This document shows positions 1 through 12,300 of a stretch of DNA of 64,000 bases, one piece after another. Each line of letters begins with the position of its first letter. The first letter of the stretch is position 1. This DNA comes from an uncultured Pirellula sp. (GTDB lineage: Bacteria; Planctomycetota; Planctomycetia; Pirellulales; Pirellulaceae). The notes beneath the pieces were generated by a model, which made no database searches, was not told the DNA's origin, and saw only the letters and a list, made by a program, of their open reading frames with translations. The translations under genes were made by a program, and so were the position numbers. The stretch covers positions 62,001 through 126,000 of the forward strand of contig CAITIE010000084.1 of NCBI GenBank assembly GCA_903892355.1. The letters run 5' to 3'.

Positions 1-392
1 ACGTGATCGAAGGTGGCAATCTCTTCTACCATATCCCAGTCGACCTGCCCAACGCGATTCCCCACCGCGATCCCCAGGATCCAAACCATCGTCACTCCTT
101 GGTGGTCGAGCCCAATTCCATCCTTGGCCGAGTCTACGGCGAAGGGGAGATCCGGGTTACCAGCCGGCATCATATGGCCATCGATCGGCTGGCTGATAGC
201 TTCCGAGTTACCGCTCGCTGCCAAGACGGCGTGATCGAAGGGATCGAGAGCAAAGTCGAAGATTGGTTCGTGGTTGGCTGCCAATTCCATCCCGAGTCGC
301 CCGCAGCGAGTGCACTCGACATTCGGATCTTCGAAGAGTTTATCGAGGGTATCCAAGCACGGGCTGGACAATTGTCCTTGGCGGCAGCTTAG
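1..392 (+). CDS. C-terminal part of a class I glutamine amidotransferase-like (peptidase C26) hydrolase
   Basis: This is the last 130 or so residues of a gene whose start lies before the window. The fragment has the C-terminal signature of the PuuD/gamma-glutamyl-GABA hydrolase group of class I glutamine amidotransferases: an HHMAI segment where the family has its conserved HHQAV, a DGVIEGIES strand, and GCQFHPES, which carries the His and Glu of the catalytic triad. The nucleophile Cys would lie upstream and cannot be checked. Such enzymes hydrolyse gamma-glutamyl amides in the cytoplasm; the substrate here is unknown. The stop is followed within eight bases by a 22-bp tandem repeat. Family placement is secure, exact function is inference. 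Confidence 0.8.
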   Translation, partial: VIEGGNLFYHIPVDLPNAIPHRDPQDPNHRHSLVVEPNSILGRVYGEGEIRVTSRHHMAIDRLADSFRVTARCQDGVIEGIESKVEDWFVVGCQFHPESPAASALDIRIFEEFIEGIQARAGQLSLAAA

Positions 393-399
393 TTGTGGC

Positions 400-464
400 C
401 CGGCTGTTTTTTGCGGTGGCACCGGCTGTTTTTGCGGTGGCACCGGCTGTTTTTTGCGGTAGCA
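400..464. repeat. Tandem repeat, about 22 bp x 3
   Basis: Three consecutive copies of a unit starting CCGGCTGTTTTTT and ending GCGGTGGCA (lengths 22, 21 and 22) lie directly behind the stop of the upstream gene. The copies differ by one T in the homopolymer and one G-to-A change. Confidence 0.95.
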
Positions 465-492
465 CCGATGCATGCCGCTTCCCAGCATGAAT

Positions 493-523
493 TACCTCGA
501 AGCTCCCCTCTCGCTTCGAGGTA
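493..523. other. Perfect inverted repeat, 11-bp stem, 9-nt loop
   Basis: TACCTCGAAGC at 493-503 pairs exactly with GCTTCGAGGTA at 513-523. No run of T follows on either strand, so it is not a classical intrinsic terminator, though it lies between two convergent genes where RNA 3' ends would be expected. Confidence 0.85.
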
Positions 524-553
524 CGCTTGGTGATGATTCGCTCCGCCGCGTAT

Positions 554-583
554 CGCGTTCGATTCATGGATGAATCGAACGCG
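554..583. other. Perfect inverted repeat, 14-bp arms, GG centre
   Basis: CGCGTTCGATTCAT at 554-567 is followed after two bases by its exact reverse complement at 570-583. With so short a centre it could be a cruciform or hairpin or a dyad-symmetric protein site. It sits in the convergent spacer between the amidotransferase and the sulfite reductase. Confidence 0.9.
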
Positions 584-720
584 GTCCTGTAGCACGAACG
601 GAAAGTACCCCAAGGATTCGGGGTCGATAGCGCATTGCGATGTCGTCTATCGTTGGCACGGAGGCCACTTTTCGTCTTGCTGCGAAGCGAAATCTCGAAA
701 GAGAAGTTCGGTTCCTCCCG

Positions 721-762
721 GTATCGCCTGCAGAGTATCGCCTGAGGAGTATCGACTTAAGA
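721..762. repeat. Tandem repeat, 14 bp x 3
   Basis: Three adjacent units begin GTATCG (GTATCGCCTGCAGA, GTATCGCCTGAGGA, GTATCGACTTAAGA). The third copy is diverged. It is non-coding as far as can be seen. Confidence 0.85.
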
Positions 763-798
763 GCGTTCGACAAGAATGGTGTTTCTGTCGCCGCTGGA

Positions 799-860
799 GC
801 GGTTGGTACGTGACGCACCAACCGCACTCTTGAGCGAAGCAGTCATGAGCGAAGCAAATA
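799..860. other. Hairpin plus 15-bp duplication before the sulfite reductase stop
   Basis: GCGGTTGGT at 799-807 pairs with ACCAACCGC at 817-825 (9-bp stem, 9-nt loop). Directly after it, TGAGCGAAGC occurs twice at a 15-bp period (831-845 and 846-860). The block lies just downstream of the minus-strand sulfite reductase and may form its RNA 3' end, but no T tract is present. Confidence 0.75.
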
Positions 861-864
861 GTCG

Positions 865-2589
865 CTAGATTGCTTGGACCGATTCCTGGCCGAGTCTTGC
901 GCAGAAATCACCGAACGACTCGGTGCCTTCGCGTTGCGATTTGAACGCCACGAATAGAGGCTTGAGGGTATCGGTGATGTTTTCGAGAGGGATTAGGTCC
1001 TTGTAGATGAATGCGAGGCGGGTTCCCAGCCGGGCACCACCGACGTAGACGGTGTATTTCCCTTTGGCTTTGCCCACCAGGCCGATATCGGCGTTGTAGG
1101 GGCGGGCGCATCCGTTCGGGCAGCCGGTCATTCGGACGGTGAAGAGTTCTTTATCGAGTTCGAGTTCTTCTAGGGTTTTCTCCATAACATCGAGGAGTCC
1201 TGGAAGGGCCCGTTCGCTTTCGGTGATCGCGAGGCCGCAGGTAGGTAGGGCCACGCAAGCGATCGACCAGCGGCGGACGTTGGATATCTCTTCGGTGAGC
1301 GGAAGGCCTCGTTTCTTGATAAGGCCTTCGAGTTTGCTCCGCTCGTTTTCTTGAAGGTTGCAAAAGAGGACGCTTTGATGAGCGGTCAGGCGGATCTCCG
1401 GGTTCAGTTCCGAACAGATATCTCGGAGGGCTGCTTTCCAGGCGCGGTTGTCATCATCGTATAGACGGCCGTTTTCGACATTGAATCCGTAGAACCAACG
1501 TCCGTCTCCTTGTTCGTCCCAACCCATGTGATCGCGGTGTTCGGTAACATCGTCGTGAGTGCAGTCGCTCAGTTTGGAGCCGTAGTACTCCTCTACTTTG
1601 CTGCGCATCCATTCGATGCCGCGATCATGGACCAAGTACTTCAGGCGGGCTCGCTTGCGGTCGTCGCGGTAGCCGAAATCACGTTGTACCTTGACGATCG
1701 CCTCTGCCACAGCGACGGCTTGTTCGGGGGTTACAAACGCCATACGCGTCGCAAGGCGAGGGAAGGTTTTCTTTGCGCTCGGCGTGATTCCCAGTCCGCC
1801 ACCGACAGTCACGTTGTAGCCGATGACTTCACCGTCGCGAACGACGGCGATGAATCCGAGGCAATTGGTGTAGACATCCGTGCAGTTGTCGTCGGAAATA
1901 GCGACTGCAGTTTTGAATTTACGAGGCAGGTAGGTTTTTCCATAGATCGGTTCAACGACCTCGTCGCTGCCACCTTGGAGTGTTTCGTCGCCGGAGTCCA
2001 AGTCCTTCAGCCAGAGTTCGTAGTAGGATTTGGTTCTGGGTTCGAGGTGGTAGCAAAGGTCGTAAGCTAGTTTTTGAACGGCGGGGCGAATGTTATCTCG
2101 GTAGGGTGCGGGGCATGCCATGACGTTTCGGTTCACATCCCCGCAAGCGGCGAGCGTTGAGAGGAGTGCATGATTGATCCTTTGCATGCATTCGCGCAGG
2201 TTGTCTTTCAAGATCCCGTGCAGCTGGAGGCCTTGGCGAGTGGTGATCTTCAGTGTTGAGTTGCCGATCGAATCGCAGATGTCCAAGTGGGTCAGGAGTT
2301 GCTCGGCGGTCAAGATGCCTGCGGGGATGCGGGAACGGACCATGAAGCTGTAGAGTTTTTCGCTTTTCCCCGACTCCGTGGATCCGCCGCGTTGTTCGCG
2401 GTCGTCTTGTTGGTAAGTACCGTGAAACTTGAGGAGTTGCAGATCGTCTTTTCCGAAATGCGTTGAATCGGAACAAAGTTCTTCCTTGATGGTGCCTCTC
2501 AAGTATCGGCTGGTATCCTTGATCAATTCAACAGCGCTGAGTTTTTCTGCTGAAGGCTTATCGACGGAGGATGTGGTCGGTTCTGACAT
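865..2589 (-). CDS. Ferredoxin-type sulfite (or nitrite) reductase, sirohaem/4Fe-4S protein
   Basis: The product of 574 residues reduces sulfite to sulfide (or nitrite to ammonia) with electrons from ferredoxin, in the cytoplasm, using sirohaem coupled to a 4Fe-4S cluster. The two cluster motifs are visible: CVALPTC (C-X5-C, about residue 445) and GCPNGC (C-X3-C, about residue 490), with the usual duplicated ferredoxin-like halves before them. I chose the ATG that reads MSEPTTSS. The frame stays open a further 108 codons upstream, but that stretch runs through 17-bp and 16-bp tandem repeats and has no family similarity, so it is very likely non-coding. The gene is divergent from folD. Sulfite reductase is preferred over nitrite reductase because no nitrate or nitrite genes are near, but this is not decided by the sequence. 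Confidence 0.88.
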   Translation of the reverse strand: MSEPTTSSVDKPSAEKLSAVELIKDTSRYLRGTIKEELCSDSTHFGKDDLQLLKFHGTYQQDDREQRGGSTESGKSEKLYSFMVRSRIPAGILTAEQLLTHLDICDSIGNSTLKITTRQGLQLHGILKDNLRECMQRINHALLSTLAACGDVNRNVMACPAPYRDNIRPAVQKLAYDLCYHLEPRTKSYYELWLKDLDSGDETLQGGSDEVVEPIYGKTYLPRKFKTAVAISDDNCTDVYTNCLGFIAVVRDGEVIGYNVTVGGGLGITPSAKKTFPRLATRMAFVTPEQAVAVAEAIVKVQRDFGYRDDRKRARLKYLVHDRGIEWMRSKVEEYYGSKLSDCTHDDVTEHRDHMGWDEQGDGRWFYGFNVENGRLYDDDNRAWKAALRDICSELNPEIRLTAHQSVLFCNLQENERSKLEGLIKKRGLPLTEEISNVRRWSIACVALPTCGLAITESERALPGLLDVMEKTLEELELDKELFTVRMTGCPNGCARPYNADIGLVGKAKGKYTVYVGGARLGTRLAFIYKDLIPLENITDTLKPLFVAFKSQREGTESFGDFCARLGQESVQAI

Positions 2590-2627
2590 TGGTTCTTGAT
2601 GCCCTATTGGCCGACGGGAGTGCCCCC

Positions 2628-2706
2628 GGTTCGGCGTGGAGTTTGGTTCGGCTTGGAGTTTGGTTCGGTGTAGAGTTTGGTTCGGTGTAGAGTTTGGTTC
2701 GGTGTG
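2628..2706. repeat. Tandem repeat, 17 bp x 4 plus a partial copy
   Basis: The unit GGTTCGGTGTAGAGTTT occurs at 2628, 2645, 2662 and 2679, with a partial fifth copy from 2696. Copies 3 and 4 are identical, copies 1 and 2 differ at two or three bases. It lies 39 bp upstream of the chosen sulfite reductase start. Confidence 0.97.
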
Positions 2707-2850
2707 GCTGGCAGGATCGCGTAGCTCTTGGTTGAGGAGCGTCTGTCCGAGTCGAGATGCGCATAAATCAATGCGCACAGGGTGGACGACACTACGCTTC
2801 CTGTGCCGCACATTATATAACAAGAGTTCTTGGGAGGGATACGTCAGTCG

Positions 2851-2898
2851 AACTCTGGGCTGTGCGAACTCTGGGGTGTGCGAACTCTGGGCTGAGCG
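2851..2898. repeat. Tandem repeat, 16 bp x 3
   Basis: AACTCTGGGCTGTGCG and two near-identical copies follow each other directly, in the spacer between the divergent sulfite reductase and folD. Confidence 0.95.
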
Positions 2899-2957
2899 AA
2901 ATCCTAGCGAAGGCATGATGAAGGTGTCGCGATCGTTTCGCTGACGGCGGCTTAGTA

Positions 2958-3008
2958 TAGGATCGGCTAATGCGTAGGATCGGCTAATGTATCTGATTGG
3001 CTAATATT
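2958..3008. repeat. Tandem repeat, 17 bp x 3
   Basis: TAGGATCGGCTAATGCG, TAGGATCGGCTAATGTA and a diverged third copy with GATTGGCTAATATT lie 45 bp upstream of folD. The unit is unrelated to the neighbouring repeats at 2628 and 2851. Confidence 0.92.
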
Positions 3009-3052
3009 GCGTGCAGTTGTGATTGGCGAGTGGTTTCAGGATTGGGGAAACG

Positions 3053-3934
3053 ATGGCAGCAACAATTTTGGATGGTAAGTCGATAGCGATGCAGATTCGG
3101 ATGGAGGTTGCGGAGGGTGTTTTGCGGCTCCGCGAAACGACCGGCGTGGTGGCTTGTTTGGCTGCTGTTCTCGTCGGGGAGGATCCTGCGAGTCAGGTCT
3201 ATGTTCGGAACAAGGAGATCGCGTGTCATAAAGCGGGAATCGAGAGTCGTATGTTTCGGTTGCCTGCGTCGACGACGATGGAGGAGTTGTTGGGGTTATT
3301 GGATCGATTGAATCAGGATGATGCCATCCATGGGATTTTGGTCCAGTTGCCATTGCCCCGGCATTTGGAGGAGCGCCGCGTGCTGGACCGTGTGGATTCG
3401 GCCAAGGATGTCGATGCGTTCTCCCCTGAGAATGTTGGCTTGATATCCCAAGGAAGGCCCCGATTTTTGCCTTGCACGCCTCATGGCGTGATGCAGTTAC
3501 TGCATCGGTGTGGGATCGATGTTGCGGGCAAGGAAGTGGTGGTTGTGGGGCGGAGTGATATCGTCGGCAAGCCTTTGGTCTCAATGTGTTTGCAGAAGAG
3601 TGGGCCGTGGGGAGACTCGAATGCGAATGCAACCGTGACGTGTGCTCACAGCAGGACGGTAGATTTGGCGAGTGTCACGCGGCGAGCAGAGATATTGATG
3701 GTCGCGATTGGCAAGGCGCGAGCGATTACGGCAGAGATGGTTCGACCTGGGGCTGTGGTGATCGATATCGGGATCAATCGCGAAGGGGACGGAATTTGCG
3801 GCGATGTCGATTTTGATTCGGTGAAGGAGATCGCGAGCGCGATCACACCGGTTCCTGGAGGCATCGGGCCGTTGACGATCGCGATGCTATTGCAAAATAC
3901 ACTTGCTGCAGCAGAGTTCGCCGCGTCCGCTTGA
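3053..3934 (+). CDS. folD: Bifunctional methylenetetrahydrofolate dehydrogenase/cyclohydrolase
   Basis: FolD interconverts 5,10-methylene-, 5,10-methenyl- and 10-formyl-tetrahydrofolate in the cytoplasm, using NADP, and feeds purine synthesis and formyl-methionine. The 293-residue product has normal family length and the expected blocks: YVRNKEIA with the catalytic Lys, HGILVQLPLP, the CTPHG loop, the nucleotide-binding VVVVGRSDIVGKP, and PVPGGIGPLT near the C-terminus. The start MAATILDGK is chosen because it matches where FolD proteins begin and has GGGG six bases upstream; an in-frame start 30 bp earlier is possible. The gene stands alone, divergent from the sulfite reductase. Confidence 0.95.
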   Translation: MAATILDGKSIAMQIRMEVAEGVLRLRETTGVVACLAAVLVGEDPASQVYVRNKEIACHKAGIESRMFRLPASTTMEELLGLLDRLNQDDAIHGILVQLPLPRHLEERRVLDRVDSAKDVDAFSPENVGLISQGRPRFLPCTPHGVMQLLHRCGIDVAGKEVVVVGRSDIVGKPLVSMCLQKSGPWGDSNANATVTCAHSRTVDLASVTRRAEILMVAIGKARAITAEMVRPGAVVIDIGINREGDGICGDVDFDSVKEIASAITPVPGGIGPLTIAMLLQNTLAAAEFAASA

Positions 3935-3986
3935 GATCGTGGCGTTCATGTGCTAACGCGACGAAGTTCATGCTTTCACAAGGCAG

Positions 3987-4472
3987 CTAGCAGGCTTTGA
4001 TTTGTTCGATGATGATCAGCAAGTGCTTGGCTCTCATGATCGATCCTGCAGCTTTCACGAATGCGACACCTGCCTCGAGTTCGGGTAGGGTGATGCTGGC
4101 CCCTGGGGAGCTGATAGCCGTGGAATCCACGCGTTCGCTTCGAGTTCGCGTCGATTCGCGGGGCGCGGGGGCGTTGCCCGATGCTCGCTTGGAGATACTC
4201 TTGACGTTGGCAACATCCGCAGCCGTTACCTTGTACTGCTTCAAGGCCTCGACGACATCCTTGTTTCTCGCTTGTGGGTTCGCCTCCATAAATGCTCGGA
4301 TGCGTTGTGCTTTGCTGAGATCTTTTGACATGTTCTTTTCCTTTGCGATGTGAGCGGCTTCGGTGGTGGATTCGTCGGCAATGCTTTTCCTCGATTCGGC
4401 TTGACGGATCAAGTTTTCGGGAACGCTTTCTACTAATTCATCGAGTGTTATCACTCGTTCAATATCTACCAT
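3987..4472 (-). CDS. Small conserved planctomycete protein with a helical DNA-binding-like segment
   Basis: I do not recognise a named family. The 161-residue product has a helix-rich segment AQRIRAFMEANPQARNKDVV followed by ALKQYKVTAADVANVKS, the kind of short winged-helix-like unit seen in many small planctomycete proteins, then a Ser/Arg-rich linker and a C-terminal amphipathic helix (ELEAGVAFVKAAGS). Two starts are plausible. The long form (4472) has AGGAG about 11 bases upstream. An internal ATG at 4331 (MSKDLSKAQR) has AAAGGA at good spacing and gives 114 residues beginning exactly at the conserved unit. A role in DNA binding is inference. Confidence 0.7.
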   Translation of the reverse strand: MVDIERVITLDELVESVPENLIRQAESRKSIADESTTEAAHIAKEKNMSKDLSKAQRIRAFMEANPQARNKDVVEALKQYKVTAADVANVKSISKRASGNAPAPRESTRTRSERVDSTAISSPGASITLPELEAGVAFVKAAGSIMRAKHLLIIIEQIKAC

Positions 4473-4679
4473 AGGTGCAATTACTCCTGATTAGGACTCA
4501 ACAGGTTGGAGGAACTCTGGTGGCTTCATTTGTGTTTTATTCTAAGACCCGACGTCCGCGGCTTTATGATTTCTAATACTGGGGCGTTGATGTTTTCTCG
4601 AAGTTTGCAACAGCGAAACGAAGGCTGAGGTCGATTTGCGTGCATGATTCGTCGGCTAGATTTTGACTGGACTTTCCAG

Positions 4680-4731
4680 GCTGTTGGCGATTGAAGCTGT
4701 CGGCGATTGAATGAAGCTGTCGGCGGTTGAA
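4680..4731. repeat. Tandem repeat, 16 bp x 3 with a 4-bp insertion
   Basis: GCTGTTGGCGATTGAA, GCTGTCGGCGATTGAATGAA and GCTGTCGGCGGTTGAA follow each other. The middle copy carries an extra TGAA. Confidence 0.9.
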
Positions 4732-5163
4732 ATCGTCAAAGCGATGCAGCGCAATCCATAGCAACCCAATCCGAACTCTGCAGCGGCAAATCCCCAGTGA
4801 TTACGAGGCGTAACCTCTTTCGTCCTACCAATCCTCGCATCGGTTCCAATTTCGTCGCCAACACCTTTGCATCTCTCAAGGAAACTCTCATAGAGGTCTG
4901 AGAATCGGGAGCGAGGTGAGTGAGCAAGGGCGGATGGATCGTTGCTGTCTCCAAACCCATGATATTCCTTTCAGCAAATGCGTCAATCGATAAAAAAAGG
5001 TATCGAAACAGCTATATAGAGACCATTGGAACGCTATCGGGAAAAATCGGTACAAGCAAGCGGCGATGGTCATCGGTGACGTACGAGGAGGCTTCGGCTG
5101 GTGGGTGAGCGGCGGATGAGAGGCCAATTCGACCGGATAGCCCGGTCACAAAGTCGGGGAATT

Positions 5164-5172
5164 TGGTATAGT
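5164..5172 (+). promoter_or_regulatory. Candidate extended -10 promoter element for gyrB
   Basis: TGGTATAGT contains a near-consensus TATAGT hexamer preceded by TG at the extended -10 position, 111 bp upstream of the gyrB start. No good -35 hexamer is visible at 16-18 bp. The assignment rests on sequence resemblance only. Confidence 0.4.
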
Positions 5173-5174
5173 GA

Positions 5175-7849
<2,675 letters not shown>

Positions 7850-7870
7850 ACGGCCGTGCAAGATAGACGT

Positions 7871-9334
7871 TTAAGCAAGGCACTCCCGCACCACAGTTCC
7901 ATGGACATCGGTCAATCGAAAGTCTCTTCCTCCCCATCGGAAGGTGAGTCGTTCGTGGTCGATGCCCAGCAGGTGAAGGATCGTCGCGTGCAAGTCATGC
8001 ATGGTGACGACATTCTCTACCGCCCGATAACCAAATTCATCGGTTGCTCCATGGCAGTACCCCCCCTTTATCCCTCCTCCAGCCAACCAAATCGAGAATC
8101 CTTGAGGGTTGTGGTCGCGGCCTTTGCCACCTTGAGCAAACGGCGTCCGCCCAAACTCGCCCGCGAACACCAACAAGGTCGAGTCAAGCAATCCTCGAGC
8201 CTTGAGATCCGCGATCAAGGCTGCGATTGGCTGATCGACCACCTTGGCATTTCTCCGATGTCCCGCTTCGATATTTTCGTGGTCGTCCCACGGGGCGATG
8301 AAGCGAATCCCTTTGACACAAGTGATCTCCACAAAACGTACCCCGCGTTCCACTAGTCTTCGGGCGAGCATGCATTGTCGGGCGTACTGAGCGAGTAGCG
8401 GATCGGCGGAGTCGGTCCCGTAAAGCGAATGGGTTTCGTGTGTTTCGTTTTTGAAATCGACCAAGTCCGGAACTGCTAACTGCATGGCGCTCGCGGTTTC
8501 ATAGTTCTGAATCGCCGACTCGATCCACTGTTCTTCGGTGGATAGTCCTGCTGGATTCCTCAAGAAGCGATGATCTTGTTGGCGAACAAAATCCAACATG
8601 GCACGCTGCACTGACAACGGCTCTGCTGGCGAGATGTTGCTGACCGTTTCCCCCCCGCTAAACGCATCAAAAATCGTCGCTTGATGGATGGCAGGCAAGA
8701 ACGCATTGGAGAAGTTTTCTGGGCCGCCGATGGGAAGCAGTCCCCCGTTGACCACCACGTACTCAGGTAAGTTCTTGTTCTCGGTACCAAGACCATAACC
8801 GACCCAGGCACCGAGCGATGGTCGGCCTTGGATCGGGTTCCCGCTATGCAGGAACATGCACGCTTGGGAGTGTTCTGAGAACTCGCTCTTCATCGAGCGG
8901 ATGACGCATAAATCGTCTGCGAGTTTCGAGAGGTGAGGGAACAGTTCGCTCATCACCAAGCCCGATTTTCCATACGGAGCGAATTGGAACGGACTGCCGA
9001 ACGAGGTTCCGTTCTGATCGAACTGCGTCGCATCGATCGAGGCCGGGAATGGCTTGCCGTGCTCTTTGAGCAAGAGTGGTTTCGGGTCGAATGTGTCGAC
9101 TTGCGAAGGCCCACCGTCCATGAACAGGAAGATTACATTTTTGATTTTTGCAGGATGATGCAGACCGGTGGAGGTTGGATCGCCAAGCTGGTCGTATGCT
9201 GCAGCCAATGCTCCGTTCCTTCCCACGCCGGAGCGCAGGCCAACGTGTTCGGCGAGAATCGAGGATAGGGCCAGCAAACCGAAACCGTTCGCGGAGTGTT
9301 GGAGTATCTTTCGCCGAGTAGGAAATTTTTTCAT
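7871..9334 (-). CDS. DUF1501 (sulfatase-like fold) secreted protein
   Basis: The 487-residue product belongs to the DUF1501 family, abundant in planctomycetes and structurally related to alkaline phosphatase/sulfatase proteins. It begins with a twin-arginine-type leader (TRRKILQ followed by a hydrophobic GLLALSSIL), so export by Tat is likely. The conserved FLFMDGGPSQVDTFD, GEFGRTP and DHN blocks are visible. The gene starts four bases after the stop of the upstream PSCyt1/DUF1553 gene, an arrangement seen again and again in planctomycete genomes, so both are almost certainly made from one transcript. A role in breakdown of sulfated or complex carbon is often suggested but unproven. It converges on gyrB with only 47 bp between them. 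Confidence 0.9.
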   Translation of the reverse strand: MKKFPTRRKILQHSANGFGLLALSSILAEHVGLRSGVGRNGALAAAYDQLGDPTSTGLHHPAKIKNVIFLFMDGGPSQVDTFDPKPLLLKEHGKPFPASIDATQFDQNGTSFGSPFQFAPYGKSGLVMSELFPHLSKLADDLCVIRSMKSEFSEHSQACMFLHSGNPIQGRPSLGAWVGYGLGTENKNLPEYVVVNGGLLPIGGPENFSNAFLPAIHQATIFDAFSGGETVSNISPAEPLSVQRAMLDFVRQQDHRFLRNPAGLSTEEQWIESAIQNYETASAMQLAVPDLVDFKNETHETHSLYGTDSADPLLAQYARQCMLARRLVERGVRFVEITCVKGIRFIAPWDDHENIEAGHRRNAKVVDQPIAALIADLKARGLLDSTLLVFAGEFGRTPFAQGGKGRDHNPQGFSIWLAGGGIKGGYCHGATDEFGYRAVENVVTMHDLHATILHLLGIDHERLTFRWGGRDFRLTDVHGTVVRECLA

Positions 9335-9338
9335 AGGG

Positions 9339-12300
9339 TTACCTGACGAAGATCGTTTCCTTCAAATTGAACATGGCGTGGGCCAGCGTCGACCATGCGA
9401 GTTCCGGAGCATTTGTTTCGGTAAGTTGCTTGATCAATTGTTCCGCCGATTCCATCTCCTCGCTGGATGGGAGACGATTAAGGAGGGCTTGGTACATGGC
9501 GTTGATCCTGGCTGTTTCGGATGCGTTCTCGCGAACGACTCGATCTGCCCACATTTTGGATTGATGGATCACAAAGGGATCGTTCATCAAGGCCAAGCTT
9601 TGGGTTGGGACGATGGTAGAACTTCGTTTTCCGACCGGGGCCGCGGGTCGTGGGAAGTCAAATGTCAGGAGGAATTCGTTAGGGAAATTGCGTCGAACCT
9701 CCAGATACAACGAACGCCGTCCGTTGCCATCGATCGGTCCGGGCGGAGACTGCTTGTTCGGCTCTAGTACTTGGCGGTAGTAATTGGCGGTACCGAGACC
9801 GCCATCGGGTCGTTTCATAGACCCCGCGACGTAGAGCATGGAGTCTCGGATCGCTTCGGCATCGAGTCGGCGTACCGACGCGTGGGACCAAAGCCGATTG
9901 CCGGGATCTTTGTCGCGAGCGACGGGTGATTCCACCGAGGAGCGCTGCCATGTTTCGGAGGTCAGGATGGCTCGCAATAACTGTTTGTTCGACCAGCCGT
10001 TTTCCATGAACTCGATGGCGAGTTGATCGAGCAATTCAGGATGGCTGGGCGGCTCACCCATGCGACCGAAATTGTCAACGGTTCGCACGAGGCCCTCGCC
10101 GAAGAGCCAATTCCAGACGCGATTGACATAGACTCTCGCTGTGAGTGGATTCGTGGGAGAGACAATTTCATTGGCTAACATGAGCCTGCCGCTTTGCGAG
10201 GATTGGTACTCGGAGTCGGAGGAGCCCAGGACTTTCAGGTAGCGACGCGCGACGGTGCCGCGCGGTTGCTTGTGGTCTCCGCGCGAAAGCCATTCCTGAT
10301 CCAGTGCGAGGTTGTCTTCAAAGACGCCAGGTGTTCGTTTGGGAACTGGGATTTGGCTTTCGATGGTGCGGTACTCGTCAACGAGTTGTTTTCGTTCCGG
10401 GGACGAGTCGATGTTGCTTCGCAAAAGCCCGTTGCTGATGAGGGTATTTAGCCAAGCGGCATCGGTTGGAAGTGGTTCGTCCCTTTCCATCCGATCGATG
10501 GCGGCTGTGGTAAAAGTGAGGAGTGCCTCGATCCATGCACTTGTGGAACGCGGATGGGATTCCACCAGTTCTAGAGGGATTGCATGAGGTGGTTGCATTC
10601 GGAGTCCGCGGGAATGCATGATTGCTTTCGCCACACCGAAACTGGAACGACCGTCGGACGCGTTGATCGCCTTGGGATCCTTGACGATGCCAATATAGGG
10701 TTTCGCATCGCGTGTCAGAAATTCGAGATGAGCGCGCAGTCCTCGCCACTGGGGCCGAATGGTCATGGTGACCCATTGGTATGAATTGGAGTTCAAACTC
10801 GGGTTGACCGTATCAAACAGAAGCGAGTCCCCTTGGAAGTTCTCCATCACGAGTCGGACTCGGGCGTTTGCTGTTCCTCGGCAAAGGATCGAGATCGCCT
10901 CGCCATCGACGGTGAAGTCGGGAGATCGCAGACTGCCAGTGGCCCGATCGGAGTAGAGATTCGAGTGATAGCCTGGTTCCACGAGGATCGAAAATGGGTC
11001 TTCTGCGGAGCCGAGGATCGACCAGTGCGTTTTCGCACCGATCAATGACGTCGGCATTCCGGATCCTTGAATGCGCCAATTCTCCAGCAGTTGCGTTTTT
11101 GAAGCTTTGGTCAGTGAGTTTGTGGACGTTAAATCAAAGAGCAGCGTCATTGAGTCGGGGGTGATGTCGCGGGGGGCCAATTCGTTGCGGATCGATTGCT
11201 CCCATGCGATCGATTGCTGTTCGACATCGCTGGAATCGTTTGCAATCAGCAGTGGGCCTAGCGGAGCGAGCTTGGATTCAGAGAGTCTTGATTCCTTGGG
11301 CTTGCAAACCCATTTGCCGATGGCTTTCGTCCATCGGTCGTTAGGGATTGTTTTCTCAAGTTCCTCCCATTTGGTTTCCGGGGTCCAGTGGGTTTGGATC
11401 TCGTGGATAGCTCGTTCGATTTCCGAAGGCCACGACGCTACATCGCGGTCCCAATCGGAAGCGGCGAGGGAGCGAGCGCGTTGTTGCAGTTTGGATAGCT
11501 CGTCGACGGTTTGCGCGAATGCGAATGGTCGATCGATGATGGGTAACCCGGCACGAGTGCTCCGAAGAATCCCGTAGATCGCGTAATAATCCTCGTCGGA
11601 GATCGGGTCAAATTTATGATCGTGGCAGCGGGCGCACGATAGCGTGATGCCTTGAAAGGCTTTGCCAATCGCCTCGATTTGGCTATCGATAACGACGATC
11701 TCCTCGCGCTTGACATCGACTGGCGTTTGATTGAACTCAACGAAACGGTAAAACCCTAGGCCGATCAGAGATTCATTGATTCCTTCAAGTTCATTCCATC
11801 GCGGCTCGACCAGATCCCCAGCGAGGTTTTCCAGGATAAGGCGATGAATTGGGACATCGTCGTGGAAGGCACGAACGATGTAGTCACGGTAGCGGTGCGC
11901 GAAAGGTAAGTACGCATCATCCTCGGATCCGTGGGTTTCTGCATAGCGAACGGTATCGAGCCAATGTCGTGCCCAGTGCTCGGCAAATTCGTCGGTGGAG
12001 AGCATGGTGTCGACGATTTTTATCCATGCATCGTCTACGGGATCATTGAGGAACGCGTCGACCTCGGTTTGCGACGGTGGGATACCACGGAGTTGAAAGC
12101 TGAGGCGTCGAATGAGAGTGCGACGGTCTGCTTTTGGGGAGTGGGGTACACTCCGTTTGGAAAGTTCGCGTCCGATCCAAGCATCGATGGCTTGGCTGCC
12201 GCGGACGTTGATTTCTGGGGTAATGGGCAAGGAAGGGAGCGGTTGCCAGCACCACCATTTGGCACGCTGTGCGGCGATCGATTCCCATTGAGCATCCGTG

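Noticed and set aside
2590-2916. N-terminal extension of the sulfite reductase by 108 codons
   Set aside because: The extension consists largely of translated tandem repeats (TEPNSTPN type) and matches nothing in the family.
4736-5108. Short frames in the spacer before gyrB as small genes
   Set aside because: They have no ribosome binding site, odd composition and no similarity I can recognise.
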